Of a stretch of DNA of 64,000 nucleotides, positions 9,138 through 18,094 are shown in pieces. How positions within the stretch are numbered: position 1 is the first letter of the stretch; each line of letters begins with the position of its first letter. The stretch comes from Bog-473 sp963791995 (GTDB lineage: Bacteria; Actinomycetota; Acidimicrobiia; Acidimicrobiales; RAAP-2): NCBI GenBank assembly GCA_963791995.1, contig CAWBUQ010000013.1, positions 1 through 64,000 on the forward strand, in the 5' to 3' direction. Under the pieces are notes generated by a model. The model had not been told where the DNA came from. It did no database searches and saw only the letters and a list, made by a program, of their open reading frames with translations. The translations under genes were made by a program, and so were the position numbers.

Positions 9138-10611
9138 ATGTCCAGCCAGGTCGGAAGCGGTGAGGTCCGCATGCTCATAGACGGTGAGCTTGTCGAGGCT
9201 TCGTCAGGCAAGCGCTTCGACAACATCAACCCCGCCACCGAGGAGGTGCTGGGCCAGGTCGCCGACGCGTCCGCCGAGGACATGCGGCGCGCCATCGACG
9301 CTGCCCGCCGTGCGTTCGACGAGACGGACTGGTCCACCAACCGTGCGCTGCGCAAGCGCTGCCTCGAGCAGCTCGCAGACGCGCTGGAGACCGAGCGCGA
9401 AGAGCTGCGCGAGGAGATCATCGCCGAGGTCGGGTCGCCGCGCATGATGACGTTCGCCGCGCAGGTCGACTGGCCGCTCGACGACGCTCTCCGCTGGCCA
9501 GCGGAGATGATCGACAAGTTCGAGTTCGAGCGGTCCCTGCCCAACACCGAGAAGATGGGTATGAAGAGCCGCCGCGGCGTCATGAAGGAGCCGATGGGCG
9601 TCATCGGCGCCATCGTGCCGTGGAACTACCCGGTCGAGGTGACCCTCAACAAGCTGGGTCCGATCCTGGCCACCGGCAACACGACGATCATCAAGCCTGC
9701 GCCCGACACGCCGTGGAACGCCACCCGGCTGGGACGCCTCATTGCCGAGAAGACCGACATCCCCGCCGGCGTGGTCAACGTGGTCACCTCCTCCGATCAC
9801 CTCGTCGGCGAGGAGCTGACGCTTTCGCCGAAGGTGGACCTGATCTCGTTCACGGGGTCGACGGCCACGGGCAAGCGCATCATGGAAAAAGGCGCCCCAA
9901 CCCTCAAGCGCGTCTTCCTCGAGCTCGGCGGCAAGTCGGCCATGATCGTGTGCGACGACGCCGACTTCCCCTCCACCGTCCCCTTCGCCTCCATGGTGTG
10001 CGTGCACGCCGGCCAGGGGTGCGCCATGCAGACGCGGCTGCTGCTGCCACGCTCGCGCTACGACGAAGGTGTCGAGCTGATCACCGCCGGCATGGCCGGC
10101 GTCCCCTACGGCGACCCTTCGAGCGACGCCGTCGTCATGGGTCCCGTGGTGAGCGCGCGCCGAGCGCGACCGCGTGCTCGGCTACATCGAGAAGGGGCAG
10201 GCGGAAGGGGCCAAGCTCGTGGTCGGTGGCGGCCGGCCGTCGCATCTGCCCAAGGGCTACTTCGTCGAGCCGACGCTCTTCGTGGACGTCGACAACTCCA
10301 TGACCATCGCCCAGGAGGAGATCTTCGGGCCGGTCCTCTGCGTGATCGCCTACGAGGACGACGACGATGCGGTGCGCATCGCCAACGAGAGCACCTACGG
10401 GCTCTCGGGCGGGGTGGTCTCGGCGTCCGAGGAGCGGGCCACCGCCATCGCCCGTCGCATCCGCACCGGCTCCATCGGTGTCAACGGGGGCCTCTGGTAC
10501 GGGGCGGACTCTCCCTACGGCGGCTACAAGGACAGTGGAATCGGCCGCCAGTGCGGGACCGAGGGTTTCGAGCAGTACCTCGAGACCAAAGCCATCGCCT
10601 GGCCGGGCTGA
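9138..10611 (+). CDS. NAD(P)-dependent aldehyde dehydrogenase, one frameshift
   Basis: About 490 residues. The start is ATG 9138 after an AAGGGGG ribosome-binding site. Landmarks in order: VPWNYP, IKPAPDTPWN (cofactor-binding Lys), SFTGSTATGKRI, the general-base Glu in LELGGKSA, the nucleophile Cys in GQGCAMQTR, and, after a break near 10162, EEIFGPVLCV and SPYGGYKDSGIGR. It should oxidise an aldehyde to the acid in the cytoplasm. The substrate is unknown, but the surrounding CoA-transferases and crotonases suggest a catabolic route. A related ALDH with the same GQGCA signature is encoded at 45.5-47.0 kb. Confidence 0.9.
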
Positions 10612-10630
10612 GCCGCTCGGGAAGCGCTCG

Positions 10631-10656
10631 AGGCCTCAGGCCTCAGGGCTCAGGCC
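10631..10656. repeat. Short GGCCTCAG repeats between convergent genes
   Basis: Two and a half copies of a GGCCTCAG-like unit lie in the gap between the ALDH stop and the stop of the opposing hydrolase. The outer copies can pair (GGCCT with AGGCC), so a bidirectional terminator hairpin is possible. There is no T-run. Confidence 0.3.
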
Positions 10657-11246
10657 GAGCCCCACTCGGCCAGCAGCTCGTCGGTCGTGGCGAGGCGTGC
10701 CACGAAGGCGAGGCTGTGCCGGAGCATGGATTCGTGGTGGGAGGCCGGGGTGCCCACGGACGCGTCGGTCGGCACGGTCACGGCGAACCCCTCGTCGGCG
10801 GCGCCCGCTGCCGCCAGCGGGATGGCCAGGTTCGTCGAGACGCCGGCCACCACGAGCTCGTCCATGCCCATGTTCCGCAGGATGGTCAGCGCCTCGCTGC
10901 GATGCACCGGCGAGATGCCCTGGTGCCGGGGCAGCACCAGGTCAGCCGGGTCCACCCCGATCTCGTGCACCACTTCGAGTGCGGGGTCGTCGTCGCGCCA
11001 GGACGCGGTCGATGCGGTGGCGCGCATGAGCGGCGACCGCCGGCTGGTCGAGCGCCCGCCGGCCAGGGGCAGATAGGTCAGGTGCACCACCTGGACGCCG
11101 GCGCTGCGGGCTCCGGTGGCGAGGCGACCCATGGCGGCGAGCGCCGGCTGCGCCGCCTCCGCCAGGGCGGGGAGGACGGAGAGGTCGCCGACGACGCCGC
11201 GTTGGCACTCGACGAAGAGCAGCGCCGTGTGGCGGGGCTCGCTCAG
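10650..11246 (-). CDS. Isochorismatase-fold protein with altered active-site residues
   Basis: About 198 residues. The family N-terminal strand reads TALLFVECQRGVVGD, so the coding region must extend beyond the internal ATG at 11132. The only start-like codon available in frame is CTG at 11246, which overlaps the stop of the upstream CoA-transferase by four bases (CTGA). The core has VVHLTYLP, GMDELVVAGVSTN and VPTDASVG. Isochorismatase-like hydrolases use an Asp-Lys-Cys triad. Here Glu stands at the Asp position, and the residue after GVSTNL where Cys is expected is Ala. It may therefore not be a cysteine hydrolase at all. It looks coupled to the CoA-transferase gene. Confidence 0.7.
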   Translation of the reverse strand: MSEPRHTALLFVECQRGVVGDLSVLPALAEAAQPALAAMGRLATGARSAGVQVVHLTYLPLAGGRSTSRRSPLMRATASTASWRDDDPALEVVHEIGVDPADLVLPRHQGISPVHRSEALTILRNMGMDELVVAGVSTNLAIPLAAAGAADEGFAVTVPTDASVGTPASHHESMLRHSLAFVARLATTDELLAEWGSA

Positions 11247-12469
11247 GCGACGACTCCCGCCACCTTGAGGTCGATCACCTCGTCGGCGCTGAGGTCGATG
11301 CCGGCGAGGATCTCGTCGCAGTGCTCGTTGAACTCGGGTGCCCGCTTCGGCGCAGAGGGAACTCCGGAGAACTGCACCGGTGTCGTCACGAGCGTGAACG
11401 GCGTGCCGTCAGCGGTGGCCGTCTCGCCGAGCAGACCGTTGGCCAGCACCTGTGGGTCCTCGGTGAGCTCGAGGCTGTCCTGGGCCACGGCCCACTGGCC
11501 GTCGAAGGAGTCCAACCGGTCCTTCCAGTCGCTGAGAGGTGCCGAGGCGAAGATCTCCCTGAGGATCTCGCGCGCCACACCCGCATTGGCCGCCAGCTGC
11601 TCGTGCGAGTTGAACCGCTCGTCCGCGATCAGGTCCTCGCGCCCGACCGAGCGGCAGGCCGAGGGCCAGTACTTGAAACCCTGCAAGCAGGAGAAGGCGA
11701 GGAACCGTCCGTCCTCGGTCCGGTAGGTGCCGACCAGCGGGTTGGCCGGTCCGGCACCGCCGCCGCGGCTCGGGCCGGGACGCCACGGCATGTTCAGCTG
11801 GAGCGACAGTGCCACGGCCGGGCTCATGGCCCACATGCCGACACCGAGGAGCGACACGTCGAGGGGCACCGCCTCGCCGGTGCGCTCGCGGTGGAACAGC
11901 GCGCCCATGATCCCCCCGGCGATCGTCATCCCGCCGATGGAGTCGCCGTAGCCAGGGCCGGGCTGGCCGGCCAGGTAGTCGACGTCGGTCGGCGTGGTGC
12001 CCATGGCACTGCCGGCGCGGCACCAGTAGCTCAAGAAGTCGTACCCGCCCCGGTCGGCCTCGGGCCCGCGCTCGCCGCCGCCCGTCCCCGCCACATAGAT
12101 GATGTTGGGGTTGTGCTTCTTGATGTCGTCGAGCTCGATGCGCAGCTTCTTGCGCACGGCCGGCAGCTTGTTGGTCAAGAAGACGTCCGACGTCGCGGCC
12201 AGCTTGTAGATGAGGTTGAGGCCTTCCTCCGTGCTGACGTCGATACCGATGCTCTTCTTGCCCCGGTTGGAGTGTTCGAGCAGCACGTGCACGTTGCCCA
12301 TGTTGGGCATGACCCCGCTCGAGGCCAGGCCACGCATGGCATCGCCGCGTTCGGGGTGCTCGACCTTGATGACCTCGGCACCCCAGTCGGCCAGGATGGC
12401 CGATGCCGCCGGCACGAAGGTGTGCTCGGCAACCTCGAGGATGCGAACACCTTCCATAATGTCTGCCAA
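11243..12469 (-). CDS. CaiB/BaiF class III CoA-transferase
   Basis: 408 residues, intact. I choose TTG at 12469 (LADIMEGV) rather than the ATG at 12457 because GGGGAGGAA sits six bases before the TTG. The N-terminus has ILEVAEHTFVPAASAILADW then GAEVIKVEHPERGDAMR, followed by GKKSIGIDVSTEEG and the DVFLTNKLP strand. The catalytic aspartate is expected in GGYDFLSYW, and the small domain has GTYRTEDGRFLAF. It transfers CoA between acyl groups in the cytoplasm. It is the middle gene of a possible operon between the permuted CoA-transferase and the isochorismatase-fold gene. A close relative lies at 16.1-17.3 kb. Confidence 0.92.
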   Translation of the reverse strand: MADIMEGVRILEVAEHTFVPAASAILADWGAEVIKVEHPERGDAMRGLASSGVMPNMGNVHVLLEHSNRGKKSIGIDVSTEEGLNLIYKLAATSDVFLTNKLPAVRKKLRIELDDIKKHNPNIIYVAGTGGGERGPEADRGGYDFLSYWCRAGSAMGTTPTDVDYLAGQPGPGYGDSIGGMTIAGGIMGALFHRERTGEAVPLDVSLLGVGMWAMSPAVALSLQLNMPWRPGPSRGGGAGPANPLVGTYRTEDGRFLAFSCLQGFKYWPSACRSVGREDLIADERFNSHEQLAANAGVAREILREIFASAPLSDWKDRLDSFDGQWAVAQDSLELTEDPQVLANGLLGETATADGTPFTLVTTPVQFSGVPSAPKRAPEFNEHCDEILAGIDLSADEVIDLKVAGVVA

Positions 12470-12564
12470 CGTCGATTCCTCCCCTTCGCGTGCGCAGTGC
12501 GCCCCGTGAGCCGGAGAAGCTTCGTAGCTTCCAGCGGCGCTGTCCAACCCGCTGCGACCGCTCC

Positions 12565-13771
12565 TCAGCCGGCCAACCCCAAATCGGTCATGACGTGCGC
12601 CGTGTCCTCGCCCAGCGCTGGTGCGACCCGCGCCGGCACCCGAGCCCTCGGTTCGGCGGGGCTGAGCCCGGCCGGGACGGGAAGCGTCGGGCCGGACAGG
12701 CCGGCGGCGACGCCGGCCATGGAGACATCGAGCAGCCAGCGACCGCCCCGCGCCAGTGCGTCGAGGCATTCGTGTGCAGCCGTCAGTCCCGTGACCGGGT
12801 CGGCCACGGCATCGGCACAGAAGAGAGGGGCGCCGCCGTCGGACCACGCGACCAGGCCGCCGGCCGCCGCCGTGTCGTCACCGAAGCCGACGTGTTGGAC
12901 GGCGTCGGCTCCGGCGCTGCCTCGTCCGTCCCGCCCGTAACCGGTGATGGACACCCAGACCTGCGGACCGCCGTCACGCACCATGTCGGCGGCGACGAGG
13001 CCCAGCTGCTCGAGCGCGCGGGGCCGGCTGGCCTCGATCACCACGTCGGCCCGCCGGATCAGTCGCCGCAGGGCGCCGAGGCCTCCTGCAGTCCCGAAGT
13101 CGAGGGCCACCGAGCGTTTGCGCCCGTTCAAGAGGTCGAAGAACGAGGGCGTGCCTCGGCGCGCGCCATCGGGCCGCGTCGTCGACTCCACCTTGATGAC
13201 CGTCGCGCCCTCGCCGGCCAGGAGGTCGCCGCACAGCGGCCCCGCCCACAACGCGGACAGGTCGACGACCAGTGCGCCGGAGGGGGCGCGACCCGGTGCT
13301 GCGCCGAGCGGGGTTCGCACGACGGCTTCGGTACCGGACGCCGAGCCGACGCCGGCCACCGGCAAAGCCGAGCAGCGCGGCGCGGCGCAACAACTCGTCA
13401 GGATCGCGGTTGGCGAAGGCGGCCTCGACCGCCGTCCAGGTGGCCGGTGCCGTCGCCGGCAGGCTGTCGAGCTCGAGCCACGCGGGGACCGCCTCCATAT
13501 CCTCGACCCGCGGGAGCGAGACGGCCACCCATCGGTCCCGCGTCGGGTAGAGGTGGCAGCTGCCGCCACAGCTGACGGCGCCGCGACGCCACAGACCCAT
13601 CAGCGCGGCACGCTCGCCGAGGAGCGCCGGGGCGTCGACGCCGCTGAAGGTCCGACCGAGCCGCTCGAGTCCCTCCACCAGGCCCTCGGGAGGGCCGAGG
13701 GGCTGGTCCGGCAGCCCGGTGAGAACCATCGCACCGCTCGACGCCCAGCGCTGCACCGCGGAGTCCGACAT
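12565..13771 (-). CDS. CoA-transferase family III protein with apparently permuted domain order, one frameshift
   Basis: About 401 residues from ATG 13771. Domain order looks unusual. The first 140 residues resemble the small C-terminal domain of CaiB/BaiF enzymes (GGSCHLYPTRDRWVAVSLP, then a W..VEAAF segment and LPVAGVGSASG after a break near 13363). The second part resembles the large N-terminal domain (ALVVDLSALWAGPLCGDLLA, TVIKVESTTRPDGAR, NGRKRSVALDFG, VWVSITGYGRDG). In usual family members these are in the opposite order. The gene is divergent from a crotonase with its own N-terminal extension. It probably acts on an acyl-CoA in the same pathway; activity is inferred only from fold. Confidence 0.78.
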
Positions 13772-13832
13772 GGGGGCAGGGTAACGTCTCGCGATTCCCC
13801 AGCTGATCAGCGCCGATGCGCTTCTCGCCGAG

Positions 13833-14768
13833 TTGCGGAGCGACTTCGCCCCCGAACGCGGCGGGGCGGTCCAGGTCGCCCTGCACGACCGGCTTCCTGC
13901 GCCGGGGGATCTCCCCGACGATCGTCTGGCCAGCCTGCCCTTCGTCGTGCTCGGCGTGGCGAGCGGCTCCGTGGACGACGGCTGGCTCGCCCTCTGTGAC
14001 GTCGTCGTCGAGGAGGGCGACCCCGCCCTGGCCGACGTCCAGGCGAACCTCGACGACCACCCGATCACCGCCGCCACCCTCGCGTTGTTGCTGCGTGGCC
14101 AGTCCCGTCTCTCGGTGGGGGACGGGTTGGTCGCCGAGTCCGCCGCCTACTCGGTGCTCCAGAGCGGACCCGAGTTCGCCGCCTGGCGCGCCGCCCACCC
14201 GGCGCGCACCGAGCGTGACGACGGTCCACGTGTGCGCGTCGAGCGCGACGGCGCGGTCTTGCGTGTCACGTTGACACGGCCGCAGCGCCTCAACGCACTC
14301 GACGCGCAGATGCGCGACGAGCTGGTCGAGGCGTTCACTCTGGCCGGAGCCGACCCGCTCCTCACGCGGGTCGAGCTGCGCGGCGAGGGCAAGGCCTTCT
14401 GCGCCGGAGGCGATCTCGACGAGTTCGGGTCACGGGCCGACCCGGCCAGTGCGCACCTGATCCGGTTGGAACGGAGCGTGGCGCGGTCGCTCTCCCGGCT
14501 CACCAAGTCGACGGTGAGCTACGTGCACGGCGCGACGGTCGGCTCCGGGGTCGAGCTGGCTGCATTCACCGGTACGGTCGTGGCAGCGCCCGACACACAG
14601 ATCGCCCTTCCCGAGATCGGCCTCGGCCTGGTCCCAGGGGCCGGCGGCACGGTCAGCCTGCCCCGGCGAATCGGCCGGTTGCGGACGGCCTGGCTCGCCT
14701 TCTCGGGGCGGGCCATCGATGCTGCGACCGCGCTCGAGTGGGGCCTGGTCGACGAGCTCGAGTCCTGA
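13833..14768 (+). CDS. Enoyl-CoA hydratase/isomerase (crotonase) with an extra N-terminal region
   Basis: About 311 residues. The start is uncertain: TTG 13833 is used here, but CTG 13803 in the same frame is possible, and an in-frame stop at 13782 limits the extension. Residues 1-120 (FVVLGVASGSVDDGWLALCD, ITAATLALLLRG) match no domain I can name. From about 130 on it is a crotonase: LRVTLTRPQRLNALD, the oxyanion-hole strand GKAFCAGGDLDEFG, HGATVGSGVELA and LPEIGLGLVPGAGG. It hydrates or isomerises enoyl-CoA. The divergent neighbour is the permuted CoA-transferase. The pair probably works together. Confidence 0.85.
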   Translation: MRSDFAPERGGAVQVALHDRLPAPGDLPDDRLASLPFVVLGVASGSVDDGWLALCDVVVEEGDPALADVQANLDDHPITAATLALLLRGQSRLSVGDGLVAESAAYSVLQSGPEFAAWRAAHPARTERDDGPRVRVERDGAVLRVTLTRPQRLNALDAQMRDELVEAFTLAGADPLLTRVELRGEGKAFCAGGDLDEFGSRADPASAHLIRLERSVARSLSRLTKSTVSYVHGATVGSGVELAAFTGTVVAAPDTQIALPEIGLGLVPGAGGTVSLPRRIGRLRTAWLAFSGRAIDAATALEWGLVDELES

Positions 14769-14788
14769 GTCCGGGCCGGGAACCGGGC

Positions 14789-15580
14789 TCACGCGTCGGA
14801 CGTGACCGGCCAGCACACCTCCGTGCAGGTCTCGTCCAGATAGTGCTCGCGGATGGGACCAGACCCGCCGATGCCGCGTTCGGCCACGATCGTCCCCAGC
14901 GCCCCATACGTACGGTCGATGTCGGTCAGCGGGCCGTCGTGGAGGAGCAGCGCAACGGTCTGGGGCTCCAAGCGGATGAGCGGCTCGCCGCTCTGCACTG
15001 CGGACGCGTCGCTCGACCGGCACGAATGCGGTGACCTCGCCCTCTCCCGCCTCGAAGAAGGCGTCCGCGTAGAGCGCGCCGTCGGGACCGACGACCGAGA
15101 GTCCCGCCGCCTCCGCATTGCCATGGAGGGTCAACAGCGTCGCGTCGAGCCATCCCGCGGATTCGTCGAATGCGACGACAGCGACGTTGGTCAAGACGTC
15201 GGCCGGCGGCAGGTGGCGGATGTGGGCAGTGCGAGCACCACCGTCGGACGCGCTCAACAGTGACTGGAGTGCGGCGACGGTCTGCTGCGTCTGCTCGAGT
15301 TGATCCTGCATGCGTTCGAGATGGCGCAGGATGGCCCGGTTCCCAGCGCCGGGATCGGGCGCTTGGAGCACCAGACGAATCTCGTCGATTGGCATGTCGA
15401 GGTCGCGGAAGCGACGTTGGCGTGCGCCACCGGCACCTGGGCGGTCGTGTAACGCCGGTAGCCGGTGGCGGGGTCGACGGCTGCGGGCTCGAGGAGTCCG
15501 ACGTCGTGATAATGCCGGAGCGCCTTGACGCTCAGATACGACATCTTGGAGAACTCCCCGATGCCGACGACGGTGTCCAT
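14789..15580 (-). CDS. MerR-family transcriptional regulator with C-terminal effector-binding domain, two frameshifts
   Basis: About 263 residues. The N-terminal MerR helix-turn-helix and wing are plain: IGEFSKMSYLSVKALRHYHD and then VGLLEPAAVDPATGYRRY. After a break near 15427 the dimerisation helix follows (RRFRDLDMPIDEIRLVL and a Gln/Glu-rich coiled coil to VAALQSLL). The C-terminal part, after a second break near 15010, is a GyrI/SOUL-like effector-binding domain ending in CWPVTSDA. Such regulators sense small hydrophobic ligands. It converges with the crotonase. Its likely targets are the SRPBCC gene upstream or itself, but no operator is evident. Confidence 0.85.
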
Positions 15581-15611
15581 CGCTGCAGTATGACCCCGTG
15601 CTTTGGAAGCG

Positions 15612-16025
15612 TCAGCCCTCCGACGCGGCGCCGAAGGCACGGCCCATGGCCAGCACCCCCTGGTCCATCATGGCGCTGATCGTGTCGCCCGGAGCCTCGG
15701 GGAGGTAGTCAGTCGTCCACTCGATGCGGGTTCGGCTCCCCGCCGGCACTTCCACCACCTCGACGGTCGACTGGTGGTGCGTCAAGCCGAGAGCGCTTTC
15801 GACGACGGCATAGGCCAGGCGACGGTGTGCGTCGTCGATCGACACGGCGCGCTCGCGGGCCACGGCTCCGATGACGAAGGCGATGACACGGTCGTCGCCC
15901 TCGAACGCCGATTCGATCACGAAGCCGGGCACGAGCCGCTCGTGGAGCGCACCGAAATCACGCACGGCATCCCAGACCGCATCGGCTGGAGCGCAGACCT
16001 CTATGTACTTGGTGATTGTTCCCAT
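15612..16025 (-). CDS. SRPBCC (START/polyketide cyclase-like) protein
   Basis: 137 residues, intact. It starts with MGTITKYIEVCAPADAVWDAVRD, the classic first strand and helix of SRPBCC proteins, and ends with the long helix GDTISAMMDQGVLAMGRAFG. The cavity fold binds hydrophobic ligands. Enzymatic or carrier functions both occur in the family. It sits 31 bases upstream of the MerR gene on the same strand, so the two may be co-transcribed. Confidence 0.82.
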   Translation of the reverse strand: MGTITKYIEVCAPADAVWDAVRDFGALHERLVPGFVIESAFEGDDRVIAFVIGAVARERAVSIDDAHRRLAYAVVESALGLTHHQSTVEVVEVPAGSRTRIEWTTDYLPEAPGDTISAMMDQGVLAMGRAFGAASEG

Positions 16026-16088
16026 GAGGCCATCGTCGATGCTCCCATAGCGGGAGAGTCAATGGGCCAAGGGGACAATCCGTTCTTG

Positions 16089-17295
16089 TCAGCCCAGGCC
16101 GCCGGCCTCGCGCAAGGCTCCGATGGCGTCCCAGTCCAGGCCTGCCTCGAGTAGCACCTCTTCGGTGTGCTGACCGAGCTCGGGAGCCGGCCCCGGTGGC
16201 GCCGTGGTGTGCCCGGAGAAGTGCACGGGCGCGGCCACGATCCGGTACTCCGAGCCGTCGTGCGCGGTGACGTCGGGAAGGTAGCCGTTGACGTCGACCT
16301 GAGGGTGGGTGTGCAGTTCGGACGGGCGCAGTACCGGGGCCCAGACACCACTGAATCCGGCGAACTTCTCCTTGATGTCGTCGAGGGTCAGGTCGTTGAA
16401 GACGGAGTCCAGCTCGTCGACGAGCTCGGCTCGGTGCTCATAGCGCGCCTTGGAGTCGACGTAGCGCTCGTCGGTGACCAAGTCGTGGCGGCCGAGCAAC
16501 GTGCAGAACTCCGCCCAGAAACGGTCGGGCTGCAGGCAGACGAAGTAGACCCAGCGGCCGTCCTTGGTGGCGTAGCCGTTGACGAGCGGATTGGGCGACT
16601 GGCGCCGGTCGCCGTAGTTGGCGATGTCGCCCGAATAGGGCGCGCCCACGATGTCTGGAGCCAGCGCCCACATACCGACGTGCATGAGCGACACGTCGAC
16701 GACGGAGGTCTCGCCGGTGTTGGCCCGCTTGAACAGCGCGATCCCAATAGCCCCGGCGATGGTGTTCGCACCTTGCAGGTCGAAGAAGGCCGGAGGTTGG
16801 GGTAGCGGCTCGATCCCGTCCTTGGTCATCTTGTACGCCATGCCGCTGCTGGCCCACCCGCACGCCATGTCGTAGCCACCGACATCGGCCATGGGTCCCT
16901 CGTTGCCCCAGCCCGTGCCCCGCACGTAGATGATGTCGGGATTGGCCGCGCGCACGTCGTCCACGTCGATGCGCAACTTCTTGCGGACCGGCGCGAGGTT
17001 CGACGTGACGAAGACATCCGCGGTGGCGAGGATGGCGTGCAGGGCGCGCTGTCCCTCCTCGGTGCTGAGGTCGCACGTCACGCTCCTCTTGCCCCGATTG
17101 GGGATCTCGATGAACGGGTTGGGCCCGCCGCCGCCCAGGTTCAGCATGTTGAGGAGCGCACGCTGTGGATCGCCGTTCGGGTGGCTCAACCTTGATCACG
17201 TCGGCGCCGAGGTCTGCCAGCACCGCCCCGGCCGCGGGGACGAACGTCCAGTTCGCCACCTCGACCACCCGTACTCCGCTCAACGGCCCGGCCAT
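16089..17295 (-). CDS. CaiB/BaiF class III CoA-transferase, one frameshift
   Basis: About 401 residues from ATG 17295, which has GGGGAGC upstream. Family landmarks: VRVVEVANWTFVPAAGAVLA, GADVIKVE, then a one-base insertion near 17190, GKRSVTCDLSTEEG, IIYVRGTGWGNEG, the catalytic-Asp region GGYDMACGWASSG and the C-terminal GYATKDGRWVYF. It is clearly paralogous to the enzyme at 11.2-12.5 kb. It probably activates or de-activates a carboxylic acid by CoA exchange. The neighbouring acyl-CoA dehydrogenase stump is divergent. Confidence 0.9.
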
Positions 17296-17468
17296 TGCTC
17301 CCCCGATCTGTTGTTCTCGAGATTCTTTCGTGCCCGCCGCGCGGGTTCCGCCAGCATCGACGCGGCGGCACACACCGGCTCGAGCCCACGGTCGAAGCGG
17401 TCGTCGACCAGATAGGGCGAGACGGTGAGCACCTCGACGCAGTCGGTTAGATCCTCGCGGTCGGTCAT
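17280..17468 (-). CDS. Possible small protein upstream of the CoA-transferase
   Basis: 62 codons from an ATG at 17468. It ends inside the first codons of the CoA-transferase gene. The sequence (MTDREDLTDCVEVLTVSPYL onward) matches nothing I recognise and has no domain or signal. The arrangement would allow translational coupling, but the reading frame may be chance in high-GC DNA. Otherwise this 175-base gap holds only the 5' flank of the acyl-CoA dehydrogenase fragment. Confidence 0.25.
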   Translation of the reverse strand: MTDREDLTDCVEVLTVSPYLVDDRFDRGLEPVCAAASMLAEPARRARKNLENNRSGEQWPGR

Positions 17469-17470
17469 CG

Positions 17471-18094
17471 ATGAAGACTGCCGGGCGCGTGCCGAGTGGG
17501 AGGACAGGCACGACGGATTTCAACGAAGTGTTCCTCGACGAGGTCAGGGTCCCCTCGGCGAACATCGTGGGAGCTCGGGGAGAAGGTTGGAAGGTGGCGG
17601 GCGCCAGCCTGGCCGAGGAGCGCACGGGGGTTGGGAGCGGAGGTGGATCAGGTGCCGACTCGGTCCGGCGGCTCGTCGACCTGGCCCGGCGCCACCAGCG
17701 GGGCGGGCGCCCCGCGCTCGAAGACGGCGCCGTGCGCCAGCAGCTCGGGGACCTGGCGGCCCGGGCTCGCATCCAGCGCCACCTGGGCCAACGCACGGCG
17801 ACCAAGGCCGCTCGGGGAGAGATCACGGCGGCGGATGCTCCCCTGGTGAAGGTCTGGTGGAGCGAGCTCAACTTGGAAATGGCAGAGGCCGCCCTGGCCC
17901 TGCAGGGATCCCGTTCGATGGTGACGGAAGGAGATCCGCTCAGCGAGGACAATGGGCGCTGGCAGGACATGTTCCTTTACGCTCGGGCGTACACGATCGC
18001 CGGAGGGTCGAACGAGATCATGCGCAACGTCATTGCCGAACGGGGGCTGGGCCTGCCTCGGGAGCCGAAGGGCCAACCGAAGGATCAGGCGTGA
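17471..18094 (+). pseudogene. Acyl-CoA dehydrogenase lacking its N-terminal half
   Basis: About 207 codons, against roughly 390 for the family. The recognisable part starts at about 17510 with TDFNEVFLDEVRVPSANIVG, which is normally preceded by some 180 residues including the FAD-contacting N-terminal domain. These are absent; other DNA lies upstream. The rest looks normal, including DMFLYARAYTIAGGSNEIMRN with the flavin-binding helix and IAERGLGLPREP. The end overlaps the GTG of the hydrolase gene by four bases (GTGA), so the 3' half of an operon has been kept. Either a true deletion remnant or a misassembly. Confidence 0.75.

Noticed and set aside
10631..10656. GGCCTCAG copies as a mobile-element end or CRISPR-like repeat
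   Set aside because: Only two and a half short imperfect copies with no spacers; at most a hairpin.
11321..12940. Plus-strand frame of 539 codons opposite the CoA-transferase genes
   Set aside because: Antisense shadow without motifs.
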